A stretch of DNA of 9,745 nt, from positions 1-9,745 of the forward strand of contig NZ_JAIVFR010000167.1 in NCBI RefSeq assembly GCF_020829685.1. The letters run 5' to 3'. Made by a program: the position numbers and the translations under genes. The notes below the pieces were generated by a model. It saw only the letters and a program-made list of their open reading frames with translations, searched no databases and was not told the DNA's origin. Below are positions 1 to 6,908 of the stretch, piece by piece (the first letter of the stretch is position 1; each line of letters opens with the position of its first letter). This DNA is from Nostoc sp. CHAB 5715 (GTDB lineage Bacteria; Cyanobacteriota; Cyanobacteriia; Cyanobacteriales; Nostocaceae).

Positions 1-729
1 GCTACTTTTATCCTAATCAGCTTAACCGTCCAGACTGCTGCTTTTTCAACATCAAGTAATGCCAAGCCTACACTGTACTCGCAGAGTCAGTGAAGGAGAT
101 GTCCCAAAGCAAAAGCTGCGATCGCTTCTTATGGTAAAGCAATTGCTCAAAATTCTCAATATGGCGCTGCCTACAACGGCCGGGGATTAGCCTACTTTGA
201 CTTGGGAGACAAGGAAAAAGCGATCGCAGATTACAATCAAGCACTTAGCATCAACCCTAACGATGCCGAAGCCTACAATAACCTGGGGAATGCCCGCGCT
301 TCATTAGGAAATAACAGAGAAGCAGTTAAAGATTACAGTGAAGCGATTCGCCTGAATCCCAACTATGCCGAAGCCTACAATAACCGGGGAAATGCCCGCG
401 CCACCTTGGGAGAAAAAAGGGGGGCGCTAGATGATTTTGACCAAGCAATTCTCCTCAATCCCAAATATGCGATCGCCTATAATAACCGAGGAAATGCTCG
501 TGCTGCCAATGGAGAACCACAGGGTGCGATCGAAGATTACAATCAAGCCATTCGCCTCAACCCTAACTTTGCCGCGGCCTACAATAACCGGGGAAATGCC
601 CGCGCTACTAATGGAGACAAGCAGGGAGCGCTCAAGGACTTACAACAAGCAGCAAGCATTTTTCAAAGTCAAGGCAACAATGACTTATATCAACAAGTGA
701 TGAAAAACATTAAAGAACTTGGACAGTAG
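1..729 (+). pseudogene. TPR-repeat protein, 5'-truncated by window, interrupted by in-frame TGA
   Basis: The frame starting at base 1 encodes a hydrophobic, signal-peptide-like stretch (ATFILISLTVQTAAFSTSSN) that runs into TGA at 91-93. The same frame then continues with about five to six tetratricopeptide repeats of 34 residues up to TAG at 727-729. Repeats share the pattern A-x-x-D-Y-x-x-A-I-x-L-N-P-x-x-A-x-A-Y-N-N-R-G-N-A. TPR domains form helical scaffolds for protein-protein contact; an exported one would sit in the periplasm or on the membrane. Between the TGA and the first possible start, TTG at 202, there is no ATG, GTG or TTG, and 202 falls inside a TPR unit that already began near 112. 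That is why I call it broken rather than a gene starting at 202. The true 5' end lies outside the window. Alternatives are a sequencing error at 91 or a short product from TTG 202 (175 residues). The TPR assignment is certain; the pseudogene status is probable. Confidence 0.7.
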
Positions 730-791
730 GGAGTGGGGAGTAGGGAGTGGGGAGTGGGGGATGAGGGAGCAGGGGGAGCAGGGGGAGCAGG
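729..791 (+). repeat. G-run tract with G-quadruplex pattern
   Basis: Starting at the last base of the TPR stop codon, nine runs of three to five G (729-731, 735-738, 743-745, 749-752, 756-760, 765-767, 772-776, 781-785, 789-791) are separated by loops of only 3-4 bases such as AGT and AGCA. This fits the G3+N1-7 quadruplex pattern several times over. The second half is a near-perfect 9-10 bp tandem repeat (AGGGGGAGC). It lies between two converging genes. Confidence 0.75.
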
Positions 792-810
792 GAAGAAATA
801 AGCAATGAAT

Positions 811-1001
811 GCCCAATGCCCAATACTTCGACTTCGCTCAGTACAAGTGCCCCATGCCCAATGCCCCATGCCCAATACTTCGACTTCGCTCAGTACAAGT
901 GCCCCATGCCCAATGCCCCATGCCCAATACTTCGACTTCGCTCAGTACAAGTGCCCCATGCCCAATGCCCAATGCCCAATGCCCCATACCCAATACCCTA
1001 T
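811..1001. repeat. Compound heptamer array with three 24-bp cores (52-bp period)
   Basis: Heptamers of the form GCCCAAT or GCCCCAT run without loss of phase from 811 to about 1001, ending in the degenerate ACCCAAT and ACCCTAT. They are broken by three identical 24-bp cores (825-848, 877-900, 929-952), each beginning ACTTCGACTTCGC and ending CAGTACAAGT. Core plus four heptamers gives an exact 52-bp period. The core is an imperfect palindrome (ACTT/AAGT, ACT/AGT and GC pair). The stop codon of the minus-strand symporter gene (998-1000) lies inside the last degenerate heptamer. Heptamer arrays (STRR) are a known repeat class in heterocystous cyanobacteria. The array is open in several frames only because it lacks stop codons; I do not call it coding. 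Confidence 0.9.
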
Positions 1002-2653
1002 TCTTCAATAATCGGGCTGCGGAGGTCTTCTACCATCAGTTGAATTTCTGCTGGAGGAGGTGGGGTTAAGCGCGAAACTACTAGGGTAACAGCGAAGTTA
1101 ATTAGCATACCCAAAGTACCAATTCCTTCAGGGGAAACCCCAAAAAACCAAGGTTGCATACCCCCAAACTTGACACCGATAATGTAGATTATCGTAAAAA
1201 TTAAACCCGTCAACATGCCTGCGATCGCACCTTCAGAATTGGTGCGTTTGTCGAAAATCCCCAGGAAAATCACCGGAAAGAAACTAGCGGCGGCTAAACC
1301 GAAGGCAAAAGCCACCACCTGACTAACAAATCCTGGCGGATTCACCCCAAAATAGCCGGCGAGGACGAGGGAAAAACCTACCATGATTCGCCCGACAAAC
1401 ACCCGTTTTTGTTCTGAGGCTGTGGAATCTATGATCCGGTAGTAGATATCGTGGGCGATGGAACTGGAAATTACCAGCAATAAACCTGATGCTGTAGACA
1501 AAGCAGCAGCCAAACCGCCAGCCGCTACCAAGCCAATCACCCACGGAGGCAGGTTAGCTATCTCTGGGGTGGAAAGCACAATGATATCTGGGTCGATCTT
1601 TATTTCATTAGTGTCTTTATTTGGAGTTAACTGGAGACGCCCATCCTTATTTATGTCATCAAAACCCAAAAGTTTAGTTTTTTCCCACTTCGCCGCCCAG
1701 TCTAGCTGCTGCACTTCTGCAACCGTATGATTGTGCAGTGAATCGATCAGGTTGTAGCGGGCAAACATAGAGACAGCTGGAGCAGTTGTATAAAGAATGG
1801 CAATAAATAGTAGTGCCCAACCAGCAGAAAAGCGAGCTGCACGTACACTCGGTACTGTGTAAAACCGGACAATTATATGGGGTAAGCCAGCCGTGCCTAC
1901 CATCAGAGCAATGGTAGTGAACAGCACATCCAGCATCGACTTATTCACAAATGGCTCAGTATACTGCTTAAAACCCAGGTCAACTTGGATATTATTGAGT
2001 TTTTCTCCAATATCACTGAAGGTAAATGCTAGTTGGGGAACAGGATTACCAGTGAGAAACCAGGCGATCGCGATCGCTGGAATCAGGTAAGCAAAAATCA
2101 ACACACAGTACTGTGCTACTTGTGTCCAGGTAATGCCTTTCATCCCTCCCAACACAGAGAAAAAGCCGACGATCACCATGCCGATGATCACGCCTGTATT
2201 GATATCTACTTGTAAAAAGCGGCTAAAAACAATGCCCACGCCCCGCATTTGTCCAGCAACGTAGGTGAGGGAGACGAAAATGGCTGCAACTACTGCCACC
2301 AGACGGGCAATATTAGAGTAGTAGCGATCGCCTACAAAATCTGGCACTGTATACTTACCAAATTTCCGTAAGTAGGGAGCTAGTAATAATGCCAGCAGTA
2401 CATAGCCGCCAGTCCACCCCATTAAATAAATAGAACCGTCGTAGCCCAAAAAAGAAATCAGCCCCGCCATTGAAATAAACGAAGCTGCGGACATCCAATC
2501 AGCGGCGGTAGCCGCACCATTAGCAATTGAAGGTATCCCTTGACCTGCTACAAAAAAGTCTTTACTATTTTCGACTCGTGATTGCCAACCAATATAAATG
2601 TAGGCGAGGAAGGAAAGTCCAACTAATACAATAGTCCAAATTTCAACTGACAC
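998..2653 (-). CDS. Sodium:solute symporter family protein, VC_2705-type subfamily
   Basis: This 551-residue inner-membrane protein has the many hydrophobic helices of the solute:sodium symporter (SSS, LeuT-fold) family. Signature pieces are the N-terminal segment with K-D-F-F-V-A-G-Q-G (31-39), A-D-W-M-S-A-A-S-F (51-59), and the helix G-L-A-A-A-L-S-T-A-S-G-L-L-L (380-393) whose serine/threonine residues help form the sodium site in this family. Family members import small solutes with sodium. Pairing with a DUF4212 small protein marks the VC_2705-like subfamily, related to acetate permease ActP; the substrate cannot be read from sequence. Residues 300-370 form a long hydrophilic loop with an EF-hand-like segment (D333, N335, D337, G338). 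The start is GTG at 2651-2653, 9 bp after the small-subunit stop, with a GAGGA ribosome site overlapping that stop, so translation is probably coupled. The stop (TAG) abuts the repeat array. Family call very sure; acetate as substrate only a guess. Confidence 0.93.
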   Translation of the reverse strand: MSVEIWTIVLVGLSFLAYIYIGWQSRVENSKDFFVAGQGIPSIANGAATAADWMSAASFISMAGLISFLGYDGSIYLMGWTGGYVLLALLLAPYLRKFGKYTVPDFVGDRYYSNIARLVAVVAAIFVSLTYVAGQMRGVGIVFSRFLQVDINTGVIIGMVIVGFFSVLGGMKGITWTQVAQYCVLIFAYLIPAIAIAWFLTGNPVPQLAFTFSDIGEKLNNIQVDLGFKQYTEPFVNKSMLDVLFTTIALMVGTAGLPHIIVRFYTVPSVRAARFSAGWALLFIAILYTTAPAVSMFARYNLIDSLHNHTVAEVQQLDWAAKWEKTKLLGFDDINKDGRLQLTPNKDTNEIKIDPDIIVLSTPEIANLPPWVIGLVAAGGLAAALSTASGLLLVISSSIAHDIYYRIIDSTASEQKRVFVGRIMVGFSLVLAGYFGVNPPGFVSQVVAFAFGLAAASFFPVIFLGIFDKRTNSEGAIAGMLTGLIFTIIYIIGVKFGGMQPWFFGVSPEGIGTLGMLINFAVTLVVSRLTPPPPAEIQLMVEDLRSPIIEE

Positions 2654-2662
2654 GGTTTTTCC

Positions 2663-2944
2663 TCACTTCCTGATATTGTATTTATGACTTTGCTTGCTGA
2701 GATTGTATTTGCGGTCTAGCTTCTCCATTTGGAAGGCATAAATGAAAATCAAGGCCACAAATACCAGGATTGACCCTTGTTGCGCCATCCAAAAGCCAAA
2801 GGGTACGCCAAAAAACCGTATCCCATTCAAAGGTTGAACCAACAAAATACTAAAAACGAGGGAAACCAATGCCCAGACAATTAAAAGATTACGAATTAAA
2901 GCAGTATTAGCACGCCAATAAGAACGGCGCTGATCTTCATCCAT
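2663..2944 (-). CDS. DUF4212 small subunit of the sodium/solute symporter
   Basis: The 93-residue protein has an N-terminal D-x-x-R-R-S-Y-W-R-A-N (4-13), two membrane helices (about 19-37 and 54-73) and the conserved stretch P-F-G-F-W-M-A-Q-Q-G-S (48-58) between them. This is the pattern of DUF4212 (VC_2706-like), known as the putative small subunit encoded directly before SSS transporters. It presumably assembles with or stabilises the symporter in the cytoplasmic membrane; no enzymatic residues are seen. ATG at 2942-2944 is the first gene of the operon; only a weak ribosome site precedes it. Its TGA is 9 bp from the symporter start. The tail is basic, as expected for a cytoplasmic end. Confidence 0.93.
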   Translation of the reverse strand: MDEDQRRSYWRANTALIRNLLIVWALVSLVFSILLVQPLNGIRFFGVPFGFWMAQQGSILVFVALIFIYAFQMEKLDRKYNLSKQSHKYNIRK

Positions 2945-2977
2945 TGTTGTTCATCATCATTGCGTTGGTGTATCAAA

Positions 2978-2986
2978 ATAATACCA
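2978..2986 (-). promoter_or_regulatory. Possible extended -10 promoter of the symporter operon
   Basis: Read on the minus strand, TGGTATTAT matches an extended -10 box (TG-N-TATAAT with one mismatch). Transcription would start near 2971, about 27 bases before the DUF4212 ATG. No -35 box with good spacing was found (TTGGAC lies 21 bases upstream, too far). Weak, sequence-only call. Confidence 0.25.
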
Positions 2987-3594
2987 ATAAGCCGTTAATA
3001 TCCTGTCCAATGACTGTATTAATTTTTAAATTATTTACTAAATAATATTTAACAATATAGTATTAAATCAAACTAAGTAGTAACTAGCTGAGAATTAACC
3101 CATAGTCAGTTATCAACAAATGTTGGCTGATGAAGGTGAAACATCCAATAAATCATTAATTATGAAAGTATTTTATACAATATATTTACTATAAAATACG
3201 TATTAATGACTAGAAAGTTTTCACATTAAATGCTAAAACTTTTATTATTAAAGCTATACAAGCAATTGACGATCCTAAAGTGAGTAAAATTAATTTTAAA
3301 AATATACGAGTAATTACCATAGGCTTTTACGTAGTATTTTTAATAACATTTTAGATAACGAGCTTGTTATTACAAACATGGGGCATTACCAAAATCTAGT
3401 AAATTATTATATAAATAACCAGCATCACCATAGATTTTTTAACTAGTTTTGGAAGCCCGCAAAAATAACTTACCTAATTTATTTGTGAGCAATCTTGATT
3501 CTCAAGGTTTGCAATTTTTAAATTGGATAACTTTTTCGTGCGTGTCTTCAGAAAGCACGGATTTCAGCTTTAACCATACCACAAGCCAGAATAT
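2987..3594. other. AT-rich divergent spacer without a supported gene
   Basis: About 600 bp, strongly AT-rich, lie between the start of the symporter operon and the start of the protease gene. It must carry promoters for both directions. No frame has a start codon, ribosome site and useful length together. A plus-strand frame 3214-3396, split by TAG at 3352, encodes a short helical then hydrophobic peptide and could be a gene remnant. A stop-free frame 3443-3610 overlaps the protease start and has no good start codon. No known RNA or riboswitch pattern was recognised. Confidence 0.5.
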
Positions 3595-4203
3595 ATGTTT
3601 ATCGAAACACTAATCACAAACCCGATTTATTTTTTCAGAATCGTTGCCATTGTCATATTCTCCATTACTTTGCATGAACTTGCTCACGGCTGGGCTGCGA
3701 TGAGTCAGGGAGATAACACTCCACAACAAACAGGCCATCTGACGCTTAATCCTGTAGTTCACATGGGCAAAGAATCAATCATCTTTCTCTGTCTCATGGG
3801 TATAGCTTGGGGACAAATGCCCGTCAACCCATCTAAGTTTCGTTCTGGCAAGCTAGGCAATATTTTGGTATCAGCAGCAGGCCCATTGTCGAATCTGGCT
3901 TTAGGCATTCTATTTATTGTGCTGCTCAAACTTTTCTTTAACCCTAGTCTTTCAGGACTCTTGAGTGTCGAATTTCTTTACCTAGCGGCTCGAATTAATC
4001 TGACGTTATTTCTGTTTAATCTGCTGCCAATTCCACCACTAGACGGCTTTCATGTCTTCAGTGAAATTTTTCCTCAACTAAAGCCACTGCAATATAACCA
4101 ATTCGGACTCTTTGCCATGATGCTTCTATTTATAATTCCGGGTTTTGGGATAGGACTTGGTAGCATTGCTGATTTATTTATCCAGTCAGGGTTGAGGATG
4201 TAA
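3595..4203 (+). CDS. Site-2 protease family (M50) membrane metalloprotease
   Basis: A 202-residue polytopic membrane protein with the M50 signatures. The zinc motif HELAH (residues 27-31, HExxH) lies within the first membrane helix, and N-L-L-P-I-P-P-L-D-G (142-151) carries the third zinc ligand D150. A central A-A-G-P-L-S-N (94-100) is also typical. Such enzymes cut other membrane proteins inside the bilayer, often in regulated proteolysis of anti-sigma factors or in clearing signal peptides. It is short, with no PDZ or CBS domain, like the small bacterial M50 group, and the catalytic residues are all present, so it should be active. The substrate is unknown. ATG at 3595 gives the whole first helix; only a weak ribosome site is seen. 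The following gene begins 37 bp after the stop on the same strand, which suggests co-transcription. Confidence 0.92.
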   Translation: MFIETLITNPIYFFRIVAIVIFSITLHELAHGWAAMSQGDNTPQQTGHLTLNPVVHMGKESIIFLCLMGIAWGQMPVNPSKFRSGKLGNILVSAAGPLSNLALGILFIVLLKLFFNPSLSGLLSVEFLYLAARINLTLFLFNLLPIPPLDGFHVFSEIFPQLKPLQYNQFGLFAMMLLFIIPGFGIGLGSIADLFIQSGLRM

Positions 4204-4240
4204 ACAGTAAATTTTTAGGCAAAGGCAAAGGAATATTTGA

Positions 4241-4774
4241 ATGAAAATCAAGCAAAAAATTGTGGCTACTGCTACTAGCATTGCCTTGAGCATTGCTGCT
4301 GTACTTCTGCCATCTGGAGAATCAATGGCGAGTATTTTACCTGTAAGTCAATATAGTAATCAATGGCATTCTGTAAATAATCATTTAGTTAAATACCCTC
4401 ACGAAATAAGTCAACAATTAATAGTTGTACAACCAGGGCTATTTAACTCTGTATTAAGCAATTTGGGAATTGAAAAAGATAATTTGCTCGCCTGCTTGAA
4501 TCAGGAGCGATCGCCGTTAACCTCTTCCATTGATTTATTGATGAGATTATTGATTATTGGAAGCTTTGGTTCTATGGGAGTTGCAGGTTATTCTTCTTTT
4601 GTAGAACGCTATTTCCAAATCCTTAATAAAGATATAAAAATCATTTACTACAGTCTTTTTTTATTATTGTCTTTACAGATTATAGTCAGTTTTATTGGAA
4701 CTACGTCTTCATCCACAAGTCCAATTAATTCTGCGATACGCCCAAACTCTAGCTGTATTTTAGGAAACCCATAG
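4241..4774 (+). CDS. Unrecognised exported/membrane protein
   Basis: I do not recognise this 177-residue protein. Its N-terminus looks like a Sec signal peptide: K-I-K-Q-K, then a hydrophobic core 8-23, and a plausible cleavage after S-M-A at 28-30. A polar segment (31-95) with one cysteine (C85) follows, then two hydrophobic helices (about 98-117 and 133-153) separated by a short loop, and a serine/threonine-rich tail with a second cysteine (C172). It would thus be a membrane protein with a periplasmic N-terminal domain. A clear ribosome site AAGGA (4228-4232), 8 bases before the ATG, supports the start. It lies 37 bp behind the M50 protease gene, so the two may be co-expressed and this protein could be a partner or substrate; that is inference from position only. 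One HIP1 site lies inside the gene. Confidence 0.75.
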   Translation: MKIKQKIVATATSIALSIAAVLLPSGESMASILPVSQYSNQWHSVNNHLVKYPHEISQQLIVVQPGLFNSVLSNLGIEKDNLLACLNQERSPLTSSIDLLMRLLIIGSFGSMGVAGYSSFVERYFQILNKDIKIIYYSLFLLLSLQIIVSFIGTTSSSTSPINSAIRPNSSCILGNP

Positions 4775-4775
4775 A

Positions 4776-4789
4776 ATTGCTATAGCAAT
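4776..4789. repeat. 14-bp perfect palindrome ATTGCTATAGCAAT
   Basis: The perfect palindrome begins two bases after the stop codon of the membrane protein gene. Its half TATAGCAA/TTGCTATA equals the end sequence (with TA) of the small element found at 7399-7489, so it may be an end-to-end footprint of that repeat family. It has no T-run, so a terminator role is uncertain. Confidence 0.6.
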
Positions 4790-4816
4790 CCTAAATCATC
4801 CATGAGAGACAAGAAC

Positions 4817-4839
4817 CCCAACTTGTCAAATAAGTTGGG
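4817..4839. repeat. Hairpin CCCAACTT / AAGTTGGG
   Basis: An 8-bp perfect inverted repeat (4817-4824 with 4832-4839) with a 7-base loop lies 43 bp after the plus-strand membrane protein gene. No T-run follows directly (ATTATAGTTATT), so it is at most a weak terminator for that gene. Confidence 0.5.
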
Positions 4840-4905
4840 ATTATAGTTATTGCATATACCAATCTTATTTAATTTGTATATACAATCCAATACGCTTGGC
4901 TTTGT

Positions 4906-4950
4906 AAAAAATTGCTTTGTTGGGTTGCGCTTTGCTTAACCCAACAAAGC
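4906..4950 (-). terminator. Probable intrinsic terminator of the 463-residue protein gene
   Basis: A perfect 13-bp inverted repeat pairs 4914-4926 (GCTTTGTTGGGTT) with 4938-4950, with an 11-base loop. Read on the minus strand the stem is followed after two bases by six T (4911-4906). It lies about 85 bp beyond the stop codon at 5035. On the plus strand no T-run follows, so it should act mainly on the minus strand. The stem sequence also belongs to a GTTGGGTT repeat family common in cyanobacteria. Confidence 0.55.
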
Positions 4951-4959
4951 CCGGGAAAT

Positions 4960-4984
4960 GTTGGGTTTCGTTCCTCAACCCAAC
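4960..4984. repeat. GTTGGGTT / AACCCAAC hairpin repeat
   Basis: An 8-bp inverted repeat (4960-4967 with 4977-4984) with a 9-base loop sits just beyond the terminator hairpin and reuses its GTTGGGTT arm. The string TTCAACCCAACCTACG reappears at 7535-7550, close to CTCAACCCAACCTACA here, so it is a dispersed repeat in this genome. Confidence 0.7.
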
Positions 4985-5034
4985 CTACATAGTTTAAGGT
5001 TTTTAGCGTTAACTGAACTGTATTGATATACAAT

Positions 5035-6426
5035 CTAATTGTCTACACCGACAGAAATAAGTTTGCTGTAATATTCAGTTTTGGCATAGATGCTGATAAT
5101 ACTATCACCAACTGCAAAAAAAGTACCTTGTTGCTCATCTTTAGAGAATTGCAAATTGGGATATCTAGCAGCAGCTTCTTCAGCAGTCATCGGTTTTGCT
5201 TCCATTTTATCTGGCAATACTCCAGTACAACCAATGTAAAATACCAAGGGAGATATCTTATCTTGGTAGATATTTTCTACATATTGTTCTAGCTTGTTAT
5301 TTGCCGTCGTTAAAGCTGCAACCATTTCCTCTTTGCTGATCTGCTTACCAGCTTGTTTATCCTGTAACAACTGCGCCAAACTATCAGCATCAACTTTCTT
5401 AAGAATACCTACGACTATGCCATTTTGCTTAAGCCCAAGAAAATCATCAAAAATTGGTTTCATCAACTCGTCAACTTTTGTAATCTTGGTGCGTGATGAT
5501 AGTAGCCTGTGCCGAACAGCGAGATTTTCATTCAATGCCATCTCAAAAGTAGGCTTGATGATAATTTCTCCAGTGATTTTATCATAAAGACGATACATTC
5601 TATTCAAAAATTTATTACCCGAATGAAACTTACTAAGGTTAAGAATATCTTGACTGCCGATATCAATTTTATAGCTCAATCTTGAGTCAAGAGTCCCATT
5701 AACTAGAGCTTCATGGATGTCTGTATATTCATTAGTTGTAGGGAAGTTGATGTAAACATTTTTAGATAGATAGTGCTTTTTAAACTCATCTAACTGTCCT
5801 GCTACAAATACATCTGACTCCTTTCTTAAGTGAGCAGAAATAATACTAGTAATTACTTTAATTTCTGCGAGTTCATTGAATAGTCCATCAATGTTGCTGT
5901 AACAACTATTTGCAGCTACTAGCGGCAAGTTATCTAACTCAATGGTATGTTCAGCACGAAAGTCAAAATCTTCTGCATCTAACACACCCTTTTCTTTTAG
6001 CAAGTCAAAAGCTTTTTTACTGCTGATTTTGACTTGTAAAGACTTGACGTTTATTTTGCCGTCGCTAACAATTGTGTAATTATTAAAGCTATTGAGGTCA
6101 TTTACTAGCAAACCTGCTACCTCAATAGTGGGAGTTTGGTCTTCAAATTTGGCTAGTTTGACTTTACGTTTGATAAGCATATTGATAGTAGCAGTATTGC
6201 GATTAAACTGAAACTCGCCCATACCAACATACTCAGCATTATCTATATTTTCTGTTCGCAACCACGGCTGAAGCAGTTCCCCATTTTCGTTTCTCACACC
6301 TTTAACGCGCTTAATACCTGTTCTTTGATAATGTTCTTGCAGGTGCTTGATATTGACGATAATATTGTTGCGATATTGTGTAAAAATTTGGATTAGTTCT
6401 ACCAGAGAAATTTTCTTATTCGTCAT
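5035..6426 (-). CDS. Unrecognised soluble protein, 463 residues
   Basis: I do not recognise a family. From MTNKKIS the product has no signal peptide and no membrane helix and is rich in charged residues, so it should be cytoplasmic. It seems to consist of a helical N-terminus (1-40), a mixed alpha/beta middle with G-M-G-E-F-Q-F-N (about 68-75), and a C-terminal part with a helix-rich segment (about 355-395) followed by F-Y-I-G-C-T-G-V-L-P. No nucleotide-binding loop, HExxH, nuclease or helix-turn-helix signature was found. The start at 6424-6426 is preferred because GGAAGG lies 7 bases upstream; another ATG at 6439-6441 would add five residues. It stands alone on its strand, with repeat-filled spacers on both sides (4775-5034 and 6427-7857) and lower GC than cca, which fits accessory or transferred DNA. 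The long uninterrupted frame with a ribosome site and a terminator supports a real gene. Confidence 0.8.
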   Translation of the reverse strand: MTNKKISLVELIQIFTQYRNNIIVNIKHLQEHYQRTGIKRVKGVRNENGELLQPWLRTENIDNAEYVGMGEFQFNRNTATINMLIKRKVKLAKFEDQTPTIEVAGLLVNDLNSFNNYTIVSDGKINVKSLQVKISSKKAFDLLKEKGVLDAEDFDFRAEHTIELDNLPLVAANSCYSNIDGLFNELAEIKVITSIISAHLRKESDVFVAGQLDEFKKHYLSKNVYINFPTTNEYTDIHEALVNGTLDSRLSYKIDIGSQDILNLSKFHSGNKFLNRMYRLYDKITGEIIIKPTFEMALNENLAVRHRLLSSRTKITKVDELMKPIFDDFLGLKQNGIVVGILKKVDADSLAQLLQDKQAGKQISKEEMVAALTTANNKLEQYVENIYQDKISPLVFYIGCTGVLPDKMEAKPMTAEEAAARYPNLQFSKDEQQGTFFAVGDSIISIYAKTEYYSKLISVGVDN

Positions 6427-6695
6427 ATTGCTACCTTCCATATAAAGGTCAAGAATCTTTTAATGCCTGTTAAACTGTGGAAAATTGAAGGGCAAACCCA
6501 CAATAAATTGATGCTACATACCACACAACTATTGTGTGTTCACGTTCGCATTCACGAACTAGCTAATATCGCGTTTATTTACTACAAACTTTGGGCATTG
6601 CCTGGTAAACTTTGCGTTGCATACTCACCGGATATTCTTGTATAGTACAATTGTATCATGACAAGGACAAATTGTGTAGGCGTAGCCCGTAATAG
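6427..6695. other. Upstream region of the orphan gene, no supported gene
   Basis: The region should hold the promoter of the minus-strand gene ending at 6426, but I could not pick a convincing -35/-10 pair. It contains a tight hairpin CACACAA-CTA-TTGTGTG (6522-6538) and, at 6677-6690, TAGGCGTAGCCCGT, part of a very common Nostoc-type repeat. A 60-codon plus-strand frame at 6463-6645 has no ribosome site and no familiar sequence and is not called. Confidence 0.45.
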
Positions 6696-6728
6696 TAGTC
6701 TGTCAATAAATTGATGGTAAGTAAGTTC

Positions 6729-6777
6729 GTAGTAAGGACTTTAGTCTTTATTTTCTAAGCACTAAAGTGCTTACTAC
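6729..6777. repeat. Hairpin repeat GTAGTAAG...CTTACTAC
   Basis: Two 17-base arms (6729-6745 and 6761-6777) pair with a single mismatch around a 15-base loop; the arms start GTAGTAAGGACTTTAGT. The type is frequent as a dispersed hairpin in Nostoc-like genomes, as far as I recall. It lies inside the larger inverted-repeat element. Confidence 0.75.
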
Positions 6778-6783
6778 AAACCC

Positions 6784-6908
6784 AGGACTTACGCAGCGAT
6801 GATTAGTCATTGCGAGCGGAACGCAGTCAAGCGTTGCAATCTCGTCAAGACTGGGATTGCTTCGCAATGCTTGCAATGACGAAAGTACGTTGCCTTTGCG
6901 TAAGTCCT
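6784..6908. mobile_element. MITE-like element, 125 bp, ends AGGACTTACGCA
   Basis: Perfect 12-bp terminal inverted repeats AGGACTTACGCA (6784-6795) and TGCGTAAGTCCT (6897-6908) enclose a second inverted pair, GTCATTGCGAGC (6807-6818) and GCTTGCAATGAC (6869-6880), 11 of 12 matching. No coding capacity is present, so movement would need a transposase supplied elsewhere. The same ends recur at 7630-7720 around an unrelated interior. Confidence 0.7.

Noticed and set aside
811..1001. CRISPR array from the 24-bp cores with 28-bp gaps
   Set aside because: The gaps are the same heptamers each time, not unique spacers.
805..1069. Three overlapping plus-strand frames of 68-86 codons rich in C, P and M
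   Set aside because: They are translations of the heptamer/24-bp array in different frames and run antisense into the symporter gene; there is no ribosome site or unique sequence.
1323..2215. Open frames on both strands inside the symporter gene
   Set aside because: They lie within a clearly coding gene in other frames and show no family signature.
3495..3523. TTGATT...TTAAAT as promoter of the protease gene
   Set aside because: The spacing is right (17 bp), but both boxes match poorly and such pairs are expected by chance in AT-rich DNA.
3443..3613. Stop-free plus-strand frame before and overlapping the protease start
   Set aside because: It has no credible start codon or ribosome site, overlaps the protease gene, and shows no familiar motif.
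6463..6645. 60-codon plus-strand frame upstream of the orphan gene
   Set aside because: No ribosome site and no recognisable sequence; it occupies the likely promoter region of the minus-strand gene.
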